From Chromatiales bacterium (GTDB lineage Bacteria > Pseudomonadota > Gammaproteobacteria > UBA6429 > Thiohalophilaceae): DNA of 51,695 nucleotides. The DNA lies in NCBI GenBank assembly GCA_027032075.1, contig JALVOC010000013.1, positions 1 to 51,695 of the forward strand, in the 5' to 3' direction. Each line of letters begins with the position of its first letter. Positions within the stretch are counted from its first letter, which is position 1. This document shows, piece after piece, positions 1 to 6,362 of this stretch. The notes beneath the pieces were generated by a model. It saw nothing but the letters and a program-made list of their open reading frames with translations. It was not told where the DNA came from and searched no databases. A program made the position numbers and the translations under genes.

Positions 1-105
1 CCATTAGATCAGAAAGCACGATGCGCGTCTACTTTATTGAATTTTAACTAATTTATTTTTTTTGTGGGGATACCTTAGGCTTTGTCGTTAGCTGTACATG
101 AAAGG

Positions 106-543
106 ATGAAGGTGATTTTTAAAATTTTTGCATGGGTTTTAGGGGGATTGGTGACTCTAGCCATTATCGCAATAGGCAGCTTCTTGTTGTTTCTAGGTTA
201 CACAGCAGACAAAATGTGCGGCAATCAAATCATAAGCAATACAGAGTTACCCGAAGTTAATATGAACGTCATCGTATTTCAAAGGGATTGTGGTGCGACA
301 ACAGGTTTTAGTACGCAAATATCAATGCTAGAAATTGGAGAGGAACTCCCAAATGAATCTGGCAATATATTTATAGCAGACACTGATCATGGAAGAGCGC
401 CTAGTGGAAAAGGTGGCGGTCCAGAAATAAAGGTTAAAGTTATATCTGGCAACCACATCAAGATACTACATCATCCAAATACCAGAATTTTCAACAAACA
501 AAGCCAATGGGAAGGTTTAAAAATAGAGTATGGCAATTTATAA
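106..543 (+). CDS. Membrane-anchored hypothetical cassette protein, copy 1
   Basis: I do not recognise the family. The protein is 145 residues from the ATG at 106. Residues 1-30 form one strong transmembrane helix starting MKVIFK, followed by a polar domain predicted outside the membrane with Cys residues in KMCGN and RDCGATTG that could pair as a disulfide. A TTG at 82 would add eight residues (MSLAVHER); ATG 106 is preferred because a short Lys-containing stretch then directly precedes the helix, although neither start has a strong ribosome site. A near-identical copy lies at 3772-4209, differing mainly at F/L and L/S in the helix region and L/V near the C-terminus. The stop is followed after 3 bases by an attC left half, which marks it as an integron cassette gene. 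Confidence 0.8.
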   Translation: MKVIFKIFAWVLGGLVTLAIIAIGSFLLFLGYTADKMCGNQIISNTELPEVNMNVIVFQRDCGATTGFSTQISMLEIGEELPNESGNIFIADTDHGRAPSGKGGGPEIKVKVISGNHIKILHHPNTRIFNKQSQWEGLKIEYGNL

Positions 544-546
544 GCA

Positions 547-577
547 GCTAACAAGGCAATTTCACACGGACGGCAAA
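547..577 (+). other. Truncated attC site (left half only)
   Basis: The left core CTAACAAGG and left arm are identical to the intact attC at 4213-4298, but the sequence departs after GGACGGCAAA. The missing right arm is replaced by the transposase-derived unit that starts near 581. Confidence 0.75.
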
Positions 578-580
578 CAA

Positions 581-1024
581 GCAAAGGGGTCAAGACGCTT
601 GCTTCATAATACCTTAATGGTCTACATTCTCTCCATATCAGGACCTCAATGTAGCGCGCAAAATTACCAGCGTACTTTTTCCCAAATTGCCCGTCACACA
701 GCGCAGTGGGAGGGTGTCCCTGTTTTACCTGTTACCGCATAGGCAGCCGCATCGACAGCGAAAATCTCAGTAAGTTGTATGAGCCGCGCTTCTATCCATT
801 CCTTGCGGTGATCATAATTCTGTTGGGTGTGGTGGTCTTCACCACAGAGAAAGGCGCGGCGTACGCAGCGGCTGACACAATGGTAATAGGGTGTGGTTTC
901 GAGTGAGACCAGTTCTCTGCGGGCGTGGGTCATCCTGACCTCCTGTGTTACTGTCCATTGGTAATAGTGGTGAAAATTTTATGGGGTGCTATATTTTATG
1001 TCAATGGGTGGATGTCCCGGTTTT
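581..1024. mobile_element. RAYT-derived non-autonomous unit, copy A
   Basis: This unit of about 440 bp has two parts. A left block (581-725) is shared with copies B (1716 onward) and C (3386-3530). A right block (about 726-1019) holds the promoter region and 5' end of a Y1-type REP-associated transposase read on the minus strand, shared with B, D and, weakly, E. The right block is bracketed by similar direct motifs: GGGAGGGTGTCCCTGTTTT on the left and GGGTGGATGTCCCGGTTTT on the right. Copies A and B share the same internal junction, so the deletion predates their spread. It may move in trans as a MITE-like element, or be spread by homologous recombination. No full transposase is in the window. 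Confidence 0.7.
694..933 (-). pseudogene. REP-associated tyrosine transposase (RAYT) fragment A
   Basis: The reading frame starts [18 protein letters not shown] and continues with the [16 protein letters not shown] stretch typical of the N-terminus of Y1 (IS200-like) REP-associated transposases. About 64 residues match. The frame then leaves the family right after AYAV, where the HYH catalytic motif should follow, and ends after a foreign tail TGKTGTPSHCAV. The catalytic HUH histidines and the nucleophile Tyr are absent, so no active enzyme is made. Copy B has the same junction. Confidence 0.8.
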
Positions 1025-1104
1025 CCGTTCGCGGTTTTCCGTTCGGTTTTCCCGGTTTTCCGTTGGGTTTTCCGGTTTTCCCGTTTTCCGGTTTTCCGGT
1101 TTTC
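1010..1104. repeat. Low-complexity tandem GGTTTTCC-type expansion
   Basis: Directly after the GGATGTCCCGGTTTT edge of unit A the sequence iterates variants of CGGTTTTCC, with GTTC and GGG interruptions, for about 90 bp. The iterated motif is the end motif of the transposase unit itself. Related but different expansions occur at 2632-2712 and 5191-5233. Confidence 0.85.
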
Positions 1105-1105
1105 G

Positions 1106-1150
1106 TTATATGCCATGCTGCGCACGGTGTATATATGCTAAGATGTCATG
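1106..1150 (+). other. attC remnant (left core lost)
   Basis: This stretch resembles the attC at 5453-5511: both contain CCATGCTGCGCAC as the loop, flanked by TATA-rich complementary arms, followed by AAGATGT. Here the left core and distal left arm are replaced by the GGTTTTCC repeat, and the right core reads GTCATGT rather than GTTAGCC. It probably belongs to the cassette carrying the downstream toxin-antitoxin genes. Confidence 0.55.
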
Positions 1151-1175
1151 TGCTTAATAAATGAGGTAACAAGTT

Positions 1176-1364
1176 ATGAGTACAGCTAAAGAAGAGGTAA
1201 AGGCGCTTCTGGATAAGCTCCCTGACGATTGTTCACTAGAGGATGTCCAGTATCATCTTTACGTTGTCGAAAAGATCCACAAAGGAATGGATCGCGCCGA
1301 GAAAGAGGGGGTGCTTAGTCAGGACGAGGTGGAAAAGAAGCTCAATAAATGGATCTCGAAGTAA
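1176..1364 (+). CDS. Type II antitoxin, addiction-module family
   Basis: This 62-residue acidic protein resembles small antitoxins of the addiction-module component type paired with RelE/ParE toxins. It contains LPDDCSLEDVQYHLYVVEK and a basic C-terminal KKLNKWISK. The likely role is to bind and neutralise the toxin encoded next door and to autoregulate the pair. The 16-base overlap with the toxin gene at 1349 and the order antitoxin-toxin fit such modules. The start ATG at 1176 follows a GAGGTAAC ribosome-site-like sequence. Toxin-antitoxin pairs are common in integron arrays, where they are thought to stabilise the array. No separate DNA-binding domain is obvious at this length. Confidence 0.85.
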   Translation: MSTAKEEVKALLDKLPDDCSLEDVQYHLYVVEKIHKGMDRAEKEGVLSQDEVEKKLNKWISK

Positions 1365-1663
1365 AATGGTCGCCTGAGGCAACGGAAGACCTTGAATCGA
1401 TCGCAGAATATATCGCCAGGGATTCTGAGTTTTATGCCCGAGCGATTGTAAGCGAAATATTGTCGGTTTCTCAAAATATCCGCGAATTCCCTTTGATAGG
1501 CCGTGTTGTGCCGGAGATTGGAGACGAGCGCACAAGGGAGCGGTTCATTTACAGCTATCGTCTGGTATATCAGATTGAGCCTGAGCGAATCCTGATCGTG
1601 GCAGTGATACACGGCAAACGGCTACTAGAGAACTTCTCAGAACGATTTGAGGACAGCACATAA
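1349..1663 (+). CDS. RelE/ParE family toxin
   Basis: This is a 104-residue RelE/ParE-fold protein. Visible features are the N-terminal VKWSPEATEDLESIAEYIAR helix region, a central PLIGRVVPEI turn, and the C-terminal strands with YRLVYQIEPERILIVAVIHGKR and a closing LLENF. ParE members poison gyrase and RelE members cut mRNA at the ribosome; the sequence alone does not decide, though the AEYIARDS and VIHGKR segments look more ParE-like. The gene overlaps its antitoxin by 16 bases, suggesting coupled translation. Its TAA stop lies within the truncated attC core CATAAC, which ties the pair to one cassette. Confidence 0.88.
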   Translation: MDLEVKWSPEATEDLESIAEYIARDSEFYARAIVSEILSVSQNIREFPLIGRVVPEIGDERTRERFIYSYRLVYQIEPERILIVAVIHGKRLLENFSERFEDST

Positions 1664-1693
1664 CAAGCCCATCCAAGCGACGCCAACATGCAA
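1658..1693 (+). other. Truncated attC site (left half) after the toxin gene
   Basis: ACATAACAAGCCCATCC and the following GCGACGCC have the form of an attC left half (RYYYAAC core then a GC-rich arm). No matching right arm follows; the sequence grades into transposase-derived unit B near 1716. A weak right-half candidate with TTTGGCGTAAA lies around 2175-2200, beyond that unit. Confidence 0.55.
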
Positions 1694-1715
1694 GTAAAAA
1701 ACAAAGGGTTCAAAA

Positions 1716-2160
1716 ACAAAGTGGCCAGGACGCTTACTACACAATACCTTAATGGTCTACATACTCTCCATGTCAGGACCTCAATGTAGCGCGCAAAATT
1801 ACCAGCATACTTTTTCCCAAATTGCCCGTCACAAAGCGCAATGGGCGGGTATACCTTTTTTACCTGTTACCGCATAGGCAGCCACACCGATGGCGAAAAT
1901 CTCAGTAAGTTGTATGAGCCGCGCTTCTATCCATTCCTTGTGGTGATCATAATTCTGTTGGGTGTGGTGGTCTTCACCACAGAGAAAGGCACGGCGTACG
2001 CAGCGGCTGACACAATGGTAATAGGGTGTGGTTTCGAGTGAGACCAGTTCCCGGCGGGCGCGGGTCATCCTGACCTCCTGTGTTACTGTCCATTGGTAAT
2101 AGTGGTGAAAATTTTATGGGGTGCTATATTTTATGTCAATGGGTGGATGTCCCGGTTTTC
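1716..2160. mobile_element. RAYT-derived non-autonomous unit, copy B
   Basis: This is the second full copy of the unit at 581-1024, with about 10-15 per cent substitutions in the left block and fewer in the right block. It keeps the same left block, the same deletion junction inside the transposase fragment, and the same right edge GGGTGGATGTCCCGGTTTT. Unlike copy A it does not run into a tandem expansion: after GGTTTTC the sequence goes directly to the next cassette. Confidence 0.7.
1829..2068 (-). pseudogene. REP-associated transposase (RAYT) fragment B
   Basis: This fragment is nearly identical to fragment A and starts [18 protein letters not shown]. It holds about 64 transposase residues and then leaves the family at AYAV with the tail [12 protein letters not shown]. 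It lacks the HYH motif and the catalytic Tyr. The MTRARREL start matches intact family members better than the MTHARREL of copy A. Confidence 0.8.
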
Positions 2161-2205
2161 TGCTACAAATGTGCAAGTTATTTGCGGGGTTTGGCGTAAA
2201 GGAAC

Positions 2206-2595
2206 ATGAAGCAACTTTGGTTCACGTCATCGAAGTTTAAACCACTTCCAGGAGAGGAAGAAAAGACAAACCCGGGTCGCTTTGGTCAGGATCTGGCCAA
2301 TTGGATTAAAAACAGCCTTGAGAACATGGGGTACAGAATTGAAGAGGAACCAATTCCAGAAGATTGGGGCTGGGTTGTAATATTGCAGAGAAAACCCTTT
2401 AGTTTGTGGATTGGATGTGGAAACGAGGATGGTGAAAAAACCAGATGGGGAATATTTGTAGAAGCAAAGCAAGGCATATTTCAAAGGCTGTTCAAGAAAA
2501 CAGATACAAAATCATTAGTTCTTAAAATAGAAAATGATATTGAAAGATTAGTAATGGAATCGGGTTTTGAAGATATAGAATGGGAACATTTATAG
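2206..2595 (+). CDS. Hypothetical cassette protein, 129 residues
   Basis: This soluble 129-residue protein has no signal peptide. It contains NPGRFGQDLANWIKN near residue 24 and PIPEDWGWVV near residue 50, then a beta-rich stretch and an acidic C-terminus. I recall proteins with this GRFG...PEDWGW pattern as hypothetical proteins found in many bacteria and in mobile cassettes, but I cannot name a function. ATG 2206 follows AAAGGAAC, a reasonable ribosome site. Low GC matches other cassettes. The stop is closely followed by an attC-type core GCCCAAC at 2603-2609. Confidence 0.7.
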   Translation: MKQLWFTSSKFKPLPGEEEKTNPGRFGQDLANWIKNSLENMGYRIEEEPIPEDWGWVVILQRKPFSLWIGCGNEDGEKTRWGIFVEAKQGIFQRLFKKTDTKSLVLKIENDIERLVMESGFEDIEWEHL

Positions 2596-2599
2596 ATAG

Positions 2600-2712
2600 T
2601 AGCCCAACAAGATCGTTAACCTGTCAATGGTGGGTGTCTCGGTTTTCCGGTTTTCTTCGTCTCGGTTTTCTTCGCGTCGTTCGTTTGTTCGTCGCCGGTT
2701 TTCGCGGTTCCC
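2600..2712. repeat. attC left core running into a low-complexity expansion
   Basis: GTAGCCCAACAAG at 2600-2612 fits an attC left core. After a short GTTAACC stretch the sequence becomes TCAATGGTGGGTGTCTCGG followed by about 75 bp of repeated GGTTTTC, TTCGTC and TCG variants. The GGTGGGTGTC motif is the edge motif of the transposase-derived units, but no transposase fragment is present here. Confidence 0.65.
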
Positions 2713-2775
2713 TTGTTTGTTCGGCGGGAGTCGCCAATAATTGAATAACCCCAAGCAGCCATGAGATGAACCAGG

Positions 2776-3366
2776 ATGAAAACCAGACTCGATGACAATG
2801 CCCTAGATACCCTGTTCCGCAAAGCCCGCAGCTTCAGTTACTGGCAGGACAAACCGGTCAGCGACGATGAGCTGCGGCAAGTCTATGACCTGATGAAGAT
2901 GGGGCCGACCGCGGCCAACTCCTGCCCGGCGCGGATTGTCTTTGTCAAAAGCGCCGCTGCCAAGGAGCGTCTCAAGCCCCACCTCGACCCCGGCAACGTC
3001 GACAAGTCCATGAGTGCACCGGTGGTGGCGATCATCGGTATGGACCTGGAATTCTATGAGCGGCTGCCGCACCTCTTTCCCCATACCGATGCCCGCTCCT
3101 GGTTTGCGGGAAAGCCGGAAAAGATCCAGCAGTCCGCCTTCTTGAACACAGCCCTGCAGGGGGCCTATCTCATCATGGCCATCCGCAGCCTGGGGCTGGA
3201 TGCGGGACCCATGTCCGGCATCAACAATGAGACCCTGGACCAGGAATTTTTCCCCGATGGCAAGACCAAGTCGTTGTTTATCTGCGCCTTTGGTCACGGC
3301 GATGCGAGCCGGCTGTACCCCAGAAATCCACGCCTGGAGTTTAGTGAGGCGTGTCAGATCATCTAG
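2776..3366 (+). CDS. RutE-like nitroreductase family protein (malonic semialdehyde reductase type)
   Basis: This 196-residue protein aligns along its length with E. coli RutE, an FMN-dependent nitroreductase-fold enzyme proposed to reduce malonic semialdehyde in pyrimidine breakdown. Matching segments include MKMGPTAANSCPARIVFV near residue 40, the FYERLPHLFPH-DARSWF stretch near residue 95, and AYLIMAIRSLGLDAGPMSG near residue 130. No other rut gene is nearby, so a different aldehyde or nitro substrate is possible. Its GC-rich codon use differs strongly from the neighbouring AT-rich cassettes and resembles the chromosomal genes. Low-complexity repeats precede it and transposase-derived block C follows 20 bases after the stop; no attC is evident on either side. 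Confidence 0.9.
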   Translation: MKTRLDDNALDTLFRKARSFSYWQDKPVSDDELRQVYDLMKMGPTAANSCPARIVFVKSAAAKERLKPHLDPGNVDKSMSAPVVAIIGMDLEFYERLPHLFPHTDARSWFAGKPEKIQQSAFLNTALQGAYLIMAIRSLGLDAGPMSGINNETLDQEFFPDGKTKSLFICAFGHGDASRLYPRNPRLEFSEACQII

Positions 3367-3385
3367 ACATAGTAAAGAGTAAAAA

Positions 3386-3530
3386 GCAAAGAGGTCAAGA
3401 CGCTTGCTTCATAATACCTCAATGGTCTACATTCTCTCCATGTCAGGACCTCAATGTGGCGCGCAAAATTACCAGCGTACTTTTTTCCAAATTGCCATCA
3501 CACAACGCTATGGGCGGGTGTCCCTGTTTT
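3386..3530. mobile_element. RAYT-derived unit, copy C (left block only)
   Basis: This stretch matches the left block of units A and B from GCAAAGAGGTCAAGACGC through the GGGCGGGTGTCCCTGTTTT motif, then stops matching. The transposase fragment is absent. Positions 3531-3663 show no gene or recognisable attC, only AT-rich sequence leading into the duplicated cassette. Confidence 0.7.
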
Positions 3531-3663
3531 TCCTATACTACACACCTGCTAAAAGAACCATGCGTCGTTTCTGGTGAATGGCCGAATCTGTATTTCGAGC
3601 ATTTTGTGTAATAATTTGAGTACGTGCATCATGTTTTCTTTTTGAGCTAAAAGTTTGGTCACT

Positions 3664-4243
3664 CCATTAGATCAGAAAGCACGATGCGCGTCTACTTTAT
3701 TGAATTTTAACTAATTTATTTTCTTTTTTGTGGGGATACCTTAGGCTTTGTCGTTAGCTGTACATGAAAGGATGAAGGTGATTTTTAAAATTTTGGCATG
3801 GGTTTCAGGGGGATTGGTGACTCTAGCCATTATCGCAATAGGCAGCTTCTTGTTGTTTCTAGGTTACACAGCAGACAAAATGTGCGGCAATCAAATCATA
3901 AGCAATACAGAGTTACCCGAAGTTAATATGAACGTCATCGTATTTCAAAGGGATTGTGGTGCGACAACAGGTTTTAGTACGCAAATATCAATGCTAGAAA
4001 TTGGAGAGGAACTCCCAAATGAATCTGGCAATATATTTATAGCAGACACTGATCATGGAAGAGCGCCTAGTGGAAAAGGTGGCGGTCCAGAAATAAAGGT
4101 TAAAGTTATATCTGGCAACCACATCAAGATACTACATCATCCAAATACCAGAATTTTCAACAAACAAAGCCAATGGGAAGGTGTAAAAATAGAGTATGGC
4201 AATTTATAAGCAGCTAACAAGGCAATTTCACACGGACGGCAAA
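3664..4243 (+). repeat. Long direct repeat, copy 2 (cassette duplication)
   Basis: This is the second copy of the block at 1-577. It begins at the same CCATTAGATCAG and runs through the gene and the attC left arm, then continues into an intact attC, so this copy appears to be the more complete cassette. The very high identity implies recent duplication or recombination. Confidence 0.95.
3772..4209 (+). CDS. Membrane-anchored hypothetical cassette protein, copy 2
   Basis: This is the near-identical paralogue of the gene at 106-543, 145 residues from ATG 3772, with one N-terminal transmembrane helix followed by an exported domain. The differences are concentrated in the first helix (FAWVLGG versus LAWVSGG) and one residue near the end (GLKIE versus GVKIE). 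Both frames are intact, so both copies could be made. The longer TTG start at 3748 is possible but less likely. Function unknown. The intact attC begins three bases after the stop. Confidence 0.8.
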   Translation: MKVIFKILAWVSGGLVTLAIIAIGSFLLFLGYTADKMCGNQIISNTELPEVNMNVIVFQRDCGATTGFSTQISMLEIGEELPNESGNIFIADTDHGRAPSGKGGGPEIKVKVISGNHIKILHHPNTRIFNKQSQWEGVKIEYGNL

Positions 4244-4298
4244 AACGCCGATCCTTCGTCGCTCTACTTTTTGCCGCCGGTGATTTGCGACGTTACTT
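4213..4298 (+). other. Integron attC recombination site
   Basis: The left arm GCTAACAAGGCAATTTCAC, then CGGACGGCAAAAA, pairs with the right arm TTTTTGCCGCCGG and GTGATTTGCGACGTTACT, leaving a few unpaired bases, as in attC hairpins with extrahelical bases. The ends carry the CTAAC left core and GTTACTT right core. It separates the duplicated cassette from the next gene. Confidence 0.85.
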
Positions 4299-4316
4299 TT
4301 GAGAAAGGAAAATCAA

Positions 4317-4808
4317 ATGGGAGCATCAGGTTCAGCAGTAAGTTGGGCGAGTAGTCCGTTATTGCTTTACATAGGCATTGCTATAACGATACTGATTGTT
4401 TTAGGACTCATAGCACTGCTTATCTTTGTAATAAAGGTCAGAAATGAATGTCATGAAGCAATAGCAAAAAGATTCAAAGATATTGATATTATTTTACGCG
4501 ATAACGCGGCTGTTTACTTCGGAAGAGAATCGCAAAAATATAAACAAATAAGAGGTAATGGAGTTCTTGTTCTCACCAAGAATGAATTGTTTTTTAGAAG
4601 ATTTGCACCCAAAATGGAACTCTCTATTCCATTAAAATATATTCAAGATATAGAAGCGCCATCGATGTTCCTGGGCAAATCAATACACAAGCCATTGCTG
4701 AAGATTATTTACCAAACAGAAACTGGAGAACCGGACTCTGCTGCATGGTATGTCAATGATCTGGAAAGTTTCAAAAAGCATATAGAAATTCAATTAAAAA
4801 CGACATAA
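4317..4808 (+). CDS. Membrane-anchored hypothetical protein with PH/GRAM-like tail
   Basis: This 163-residue protein starts at the ATG at 4317, which sits 7 bases after GAGAAAGGA. Residues 10-42 form a long transmembrane helix (LLLYIGIAITILIVLGLIA). The cytoplasmic tail has alternating strands with NGVLVLTKNELFF and IPLKYIQDIE, a pattern seen in PH-like or GRAM-like lipid-associated domains; that resemblance is only by eye. No catalytic motif is seen. The TAA stop lies in an ACATAACGAG stretch that looks like an attC left core, immediately followed by transposase-derived unit D. Confidence 0.75.
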   Translation: MGASGSAVSWASSPLLLYIGIAITILIVLGLIALLIFVIKVRNECHEAIAKRFKDIDIILRDNAAVYFGRESQKYKQIRGNGVLVLTKNELFFRRFAPKMELSIPLKYIQDIEAPSMFLGKSIHKPLLKIIYQTETGEPDSAAWYVNDLESFKKHIEIQLKTT

Positions 4809-4818
4809 CGAGACCAAC

Positions 4819-5200
4819 AAAACCGGGACTCCCAAACTTTCAACGAATTTCCAGGATAATGCTTTTTTCTGATCGATCCGCAGGAGCTCATGATAATGAT
4901 TGCTCATCACTGCGTAGGCAGCCACATCGACGGTGAAAATCTCAATTAAGTTGTACGAGCCGCGCTTCTATCCATTCCTTGCGGTGATCATAATTCTGTT
5001 GGGTGTGGTGGTCTTCACCACAAAGAAAGGCGCGGCGTACGCAGCGGCTGACACAATGATAATAGGGTGTGGTTTCGAGTGAGACCAATTCTCGGCGGGC
5101 GCGGGTCATCCTGACCTCCTGTGTTTCTGTCCATTAGCAATAGTGGTGAAAATTTTATGGGGTGCTATATTTTATGTCAATGGGTGGATGTCCCTGTTTT
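4819..5200. mobile_element. RAYT-derived unit, copy D
   Basis: This unit is bounded on the left by AAAACCGGGACTCCC, the reverse complement form of the edge motif, and on the right by GGGTGGATGTCCCTGTTTT. It lacks the left block of A-C and retains a longer transposase fragment than A or B. It begins ten bases after the truncated attC-like core at 4804-4813. Confidence 0.65.
4834..5109 (-). pseudogene. REP-associated transposase (RAYT) fragment D, with HYH motif
   Basis: From [18 protein letters not shown] at 5109 the fragment follows the same N-terminus as A and B, but one inserted A near 4945 (CAATTAAG instead of CAGTAAG) shifts the frame. Past the shift the bases encode AYAVMSNHYHELLRID, which contains the HUH-type HYH metal-binding motif of Y1 transposases. 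Homology ends near 4834. The catalytic Tyr region is missing. Confidence 0.75.
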
Positions 5201-5233
5201 CTCTGTTTTCTCTGTTTTCTCTGTTTTCTCTGA
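5191..5233. repeat. Tandem CTCTGTTTT repeat
   Basis: TCCCTGTTTT is followed by about four near-perfect copies of the 9-base unit CTCTGTTTT. It sits at the same edge of the transposase-derived unit as the GGTTTTCC expansion at 1010-1104, but iterates this copy's own variant of the edge motif. Positions 5234-5452 contain no recognisable gene. Confidence 0.85.
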
Positions 5234-5452
5234 ATCAGGCGGGTGCAACCGGTTGTCATACAATCGGTTGATGGCGGGTTATGGTCTTTTTACAAAAATA
5301 AGCAAAATCTGGGTCAGGATCTGTTCAAAACGGTTCTTGGCCAAAGGCCAGGGTAAGAAAATCACACAAAATAATTATCTGAAAACACTGTTTTTCCCTC
5401 AACTTATTAAATACAATTTCCTTATATCAAGCATCGTGCCAGTCGCGGCTTA

Positions 5453-5511
5453 GTCCAACAGACATTTATACGCCATGCTGCGCACAGCGTATAAATGCCA
5501 AGATGTTAGCC
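5453..5511 (+). other. Short attC site with near-perfect arms
   Basis: GTCCAAC (left core, RYYYAAC) and GTTAGCC (right core) flank the inverted arms CATTTATACGC and GCGTATAAATG, perfectly complementary over 11 bp, with the loop CATGCTGCGCACA. At 59 bp it has the classical minimal attC size. It precedes the CPBP protease cassette; its loop and arms resemble the remnant at 1106-1150. Confidence 0.8.
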
Positions 5512-5527
5512 ACATAAAGGAACAGGG

Positions 5528-6256
5528 ATGGAGATAGCCATTGCATTAATTATTGTTGTGATTTCTGCTGCAAGCATATTTCGGTTAAATTCAATTGCTG
5601 GCCAGATAAATATTCGGGTAAGCAGTAATGATTATTTTAATGCTCATGCTAAATACCAAGTAGCACTATTCATCTTGGGGCTCATCACCTTGGTATTAGT
5701 CTATATCCAAAATCCGCAGAATTTATTGATATTTCTTTCTGTTGGTAATATTGCAGCTCCAGTTGGTCCTGTTCCATGGTTTGGTATCAGTATAAATAAA
5801 ACATGGATTTTTGCGGGCGTATATTTGAGCTTCATTATTACGTTAGGAACATTAAGTTTTGTCTGTTTCCAGTTCAGAAAACTGGGGGCGAGTTTTGGTA
5901 AAGTCTTCCCTTATGTGGGTTGGATAGTTCTCTTTTCGCTGTCTAACTCATTTTCCGAGGAGGCCATTTTTAGATTGGGAATAATTTCACCTTTAACTGG
6001 AGTGCTTGACCCGGATTATCTGATGCTGATTTCCGCAGCAATTTTTGGCCTTGTGCATTTTGGCGGTATGCCCAATGGTTTTGTTGGCGTGTTTATGGCT
6101 GGTTTTCTTGGATGGTTTTTGGCCAAGTCGGTTATTGAAACCGAAGGAATATTTTGGGCTTGGTTTATCCATTTTTTACAAGATATCGTTATTTATTTAA
6201 GTTTTGCGCTAAATAGTATTGCTAATAATCGGGTATTTCAAAGAGAAAGTGGCTAA
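5528..6256 (+). CDS. CPBP family intramembrane glutamic endopeptidase
   Basis: This 242-residue polytopic membrane protein has about seven hydrophobic segments. It carries the CPBP (CAAX protease / bacteriocin-processing) signature: SEEAIFRLG near residue 140 supplies the EExxxR motif, GLVHFG near residue 178 the first His, and WFIHFLQD near residue 218 the last His/Asp motif. These enzymes cleave within or near the membrane and often confer bacteriocin self-immunity or process peptides; the substrate here is unknown. ATG 5528 follows AAAGGAACAGGG. The stop is directly followed by an attC at 6252-6349, and one precedes the gene, so it is a complete cassette. Confidence 0.88.
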   Translation: MEIAIALIIVVISAASIFRLNSIAGQINIRVSSNDYFNAHAKYQVALFILGLITLVLVYIQNPQNLLIFLSVGNIAAPVGPVPWFGISINKTWIFAGVYLSFIITLGTLSFVCFQFRKLGASFGKVFPYVGWIVLFSLSNSFSEEAIFRLGIISPLTGVLDPDYLMLISAAIFGLVHFGGMPNGFVGVFMAGFLGWFLAKSVIETEGIFWAWFIHFLQDIVIYLSFALNSIANNRVFQRESG

Positions 6257-6349
6257 CAAATGCATCTTGGGGATCCTCAAAAGTGTCGCGATTTTTGCTG
6301 TCGCAAAAATGCGCGCTACTTTCTCGGCCCCCTGATGCAGGCGTTATGT
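6252..6349 (+). other. Integron attC recombination site
   Basis: GCTAACAAATGCATC followed by GGGG pairs with CCCCCTGATGCAGGCGTTATG at the far end. The centre holds a second hairpin around TTTTTGCTGTCGCAAAAA. The left core overlaps the stop codon of the CPBP gene and the right core ends 14 bases before the next start. Confidence 0.85.
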
Positions 6350-6362
6350 ACAATAGAAGAAT

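Larger units (their letters stand above)
1..577 (+). repeat. Long direct repeat, copy 1 (cassette duplication)
   Basis: This stretch is nearly identical to 3664-4243. It covers a T-rich leader, one complete gene and the left half of its attC site. The copies differ by a 3-base indel in the T-tract near position 60 and a few substitutions. The left edge of the window cuts this copy, so the repeat may extend further left. The match stops abruptly after GGACGGCAAA at 577, where the transposase-derived unit begins; copy 2 continues into a full attC there. Confidence 0.95.

Noticed and set aside
925-1164. Plus-strand frames with PGFPLGFPVFPF repeats
   Set aside because: They are translations of the low-complexity GGTTTTCC tract and the transposase leader, not genes.
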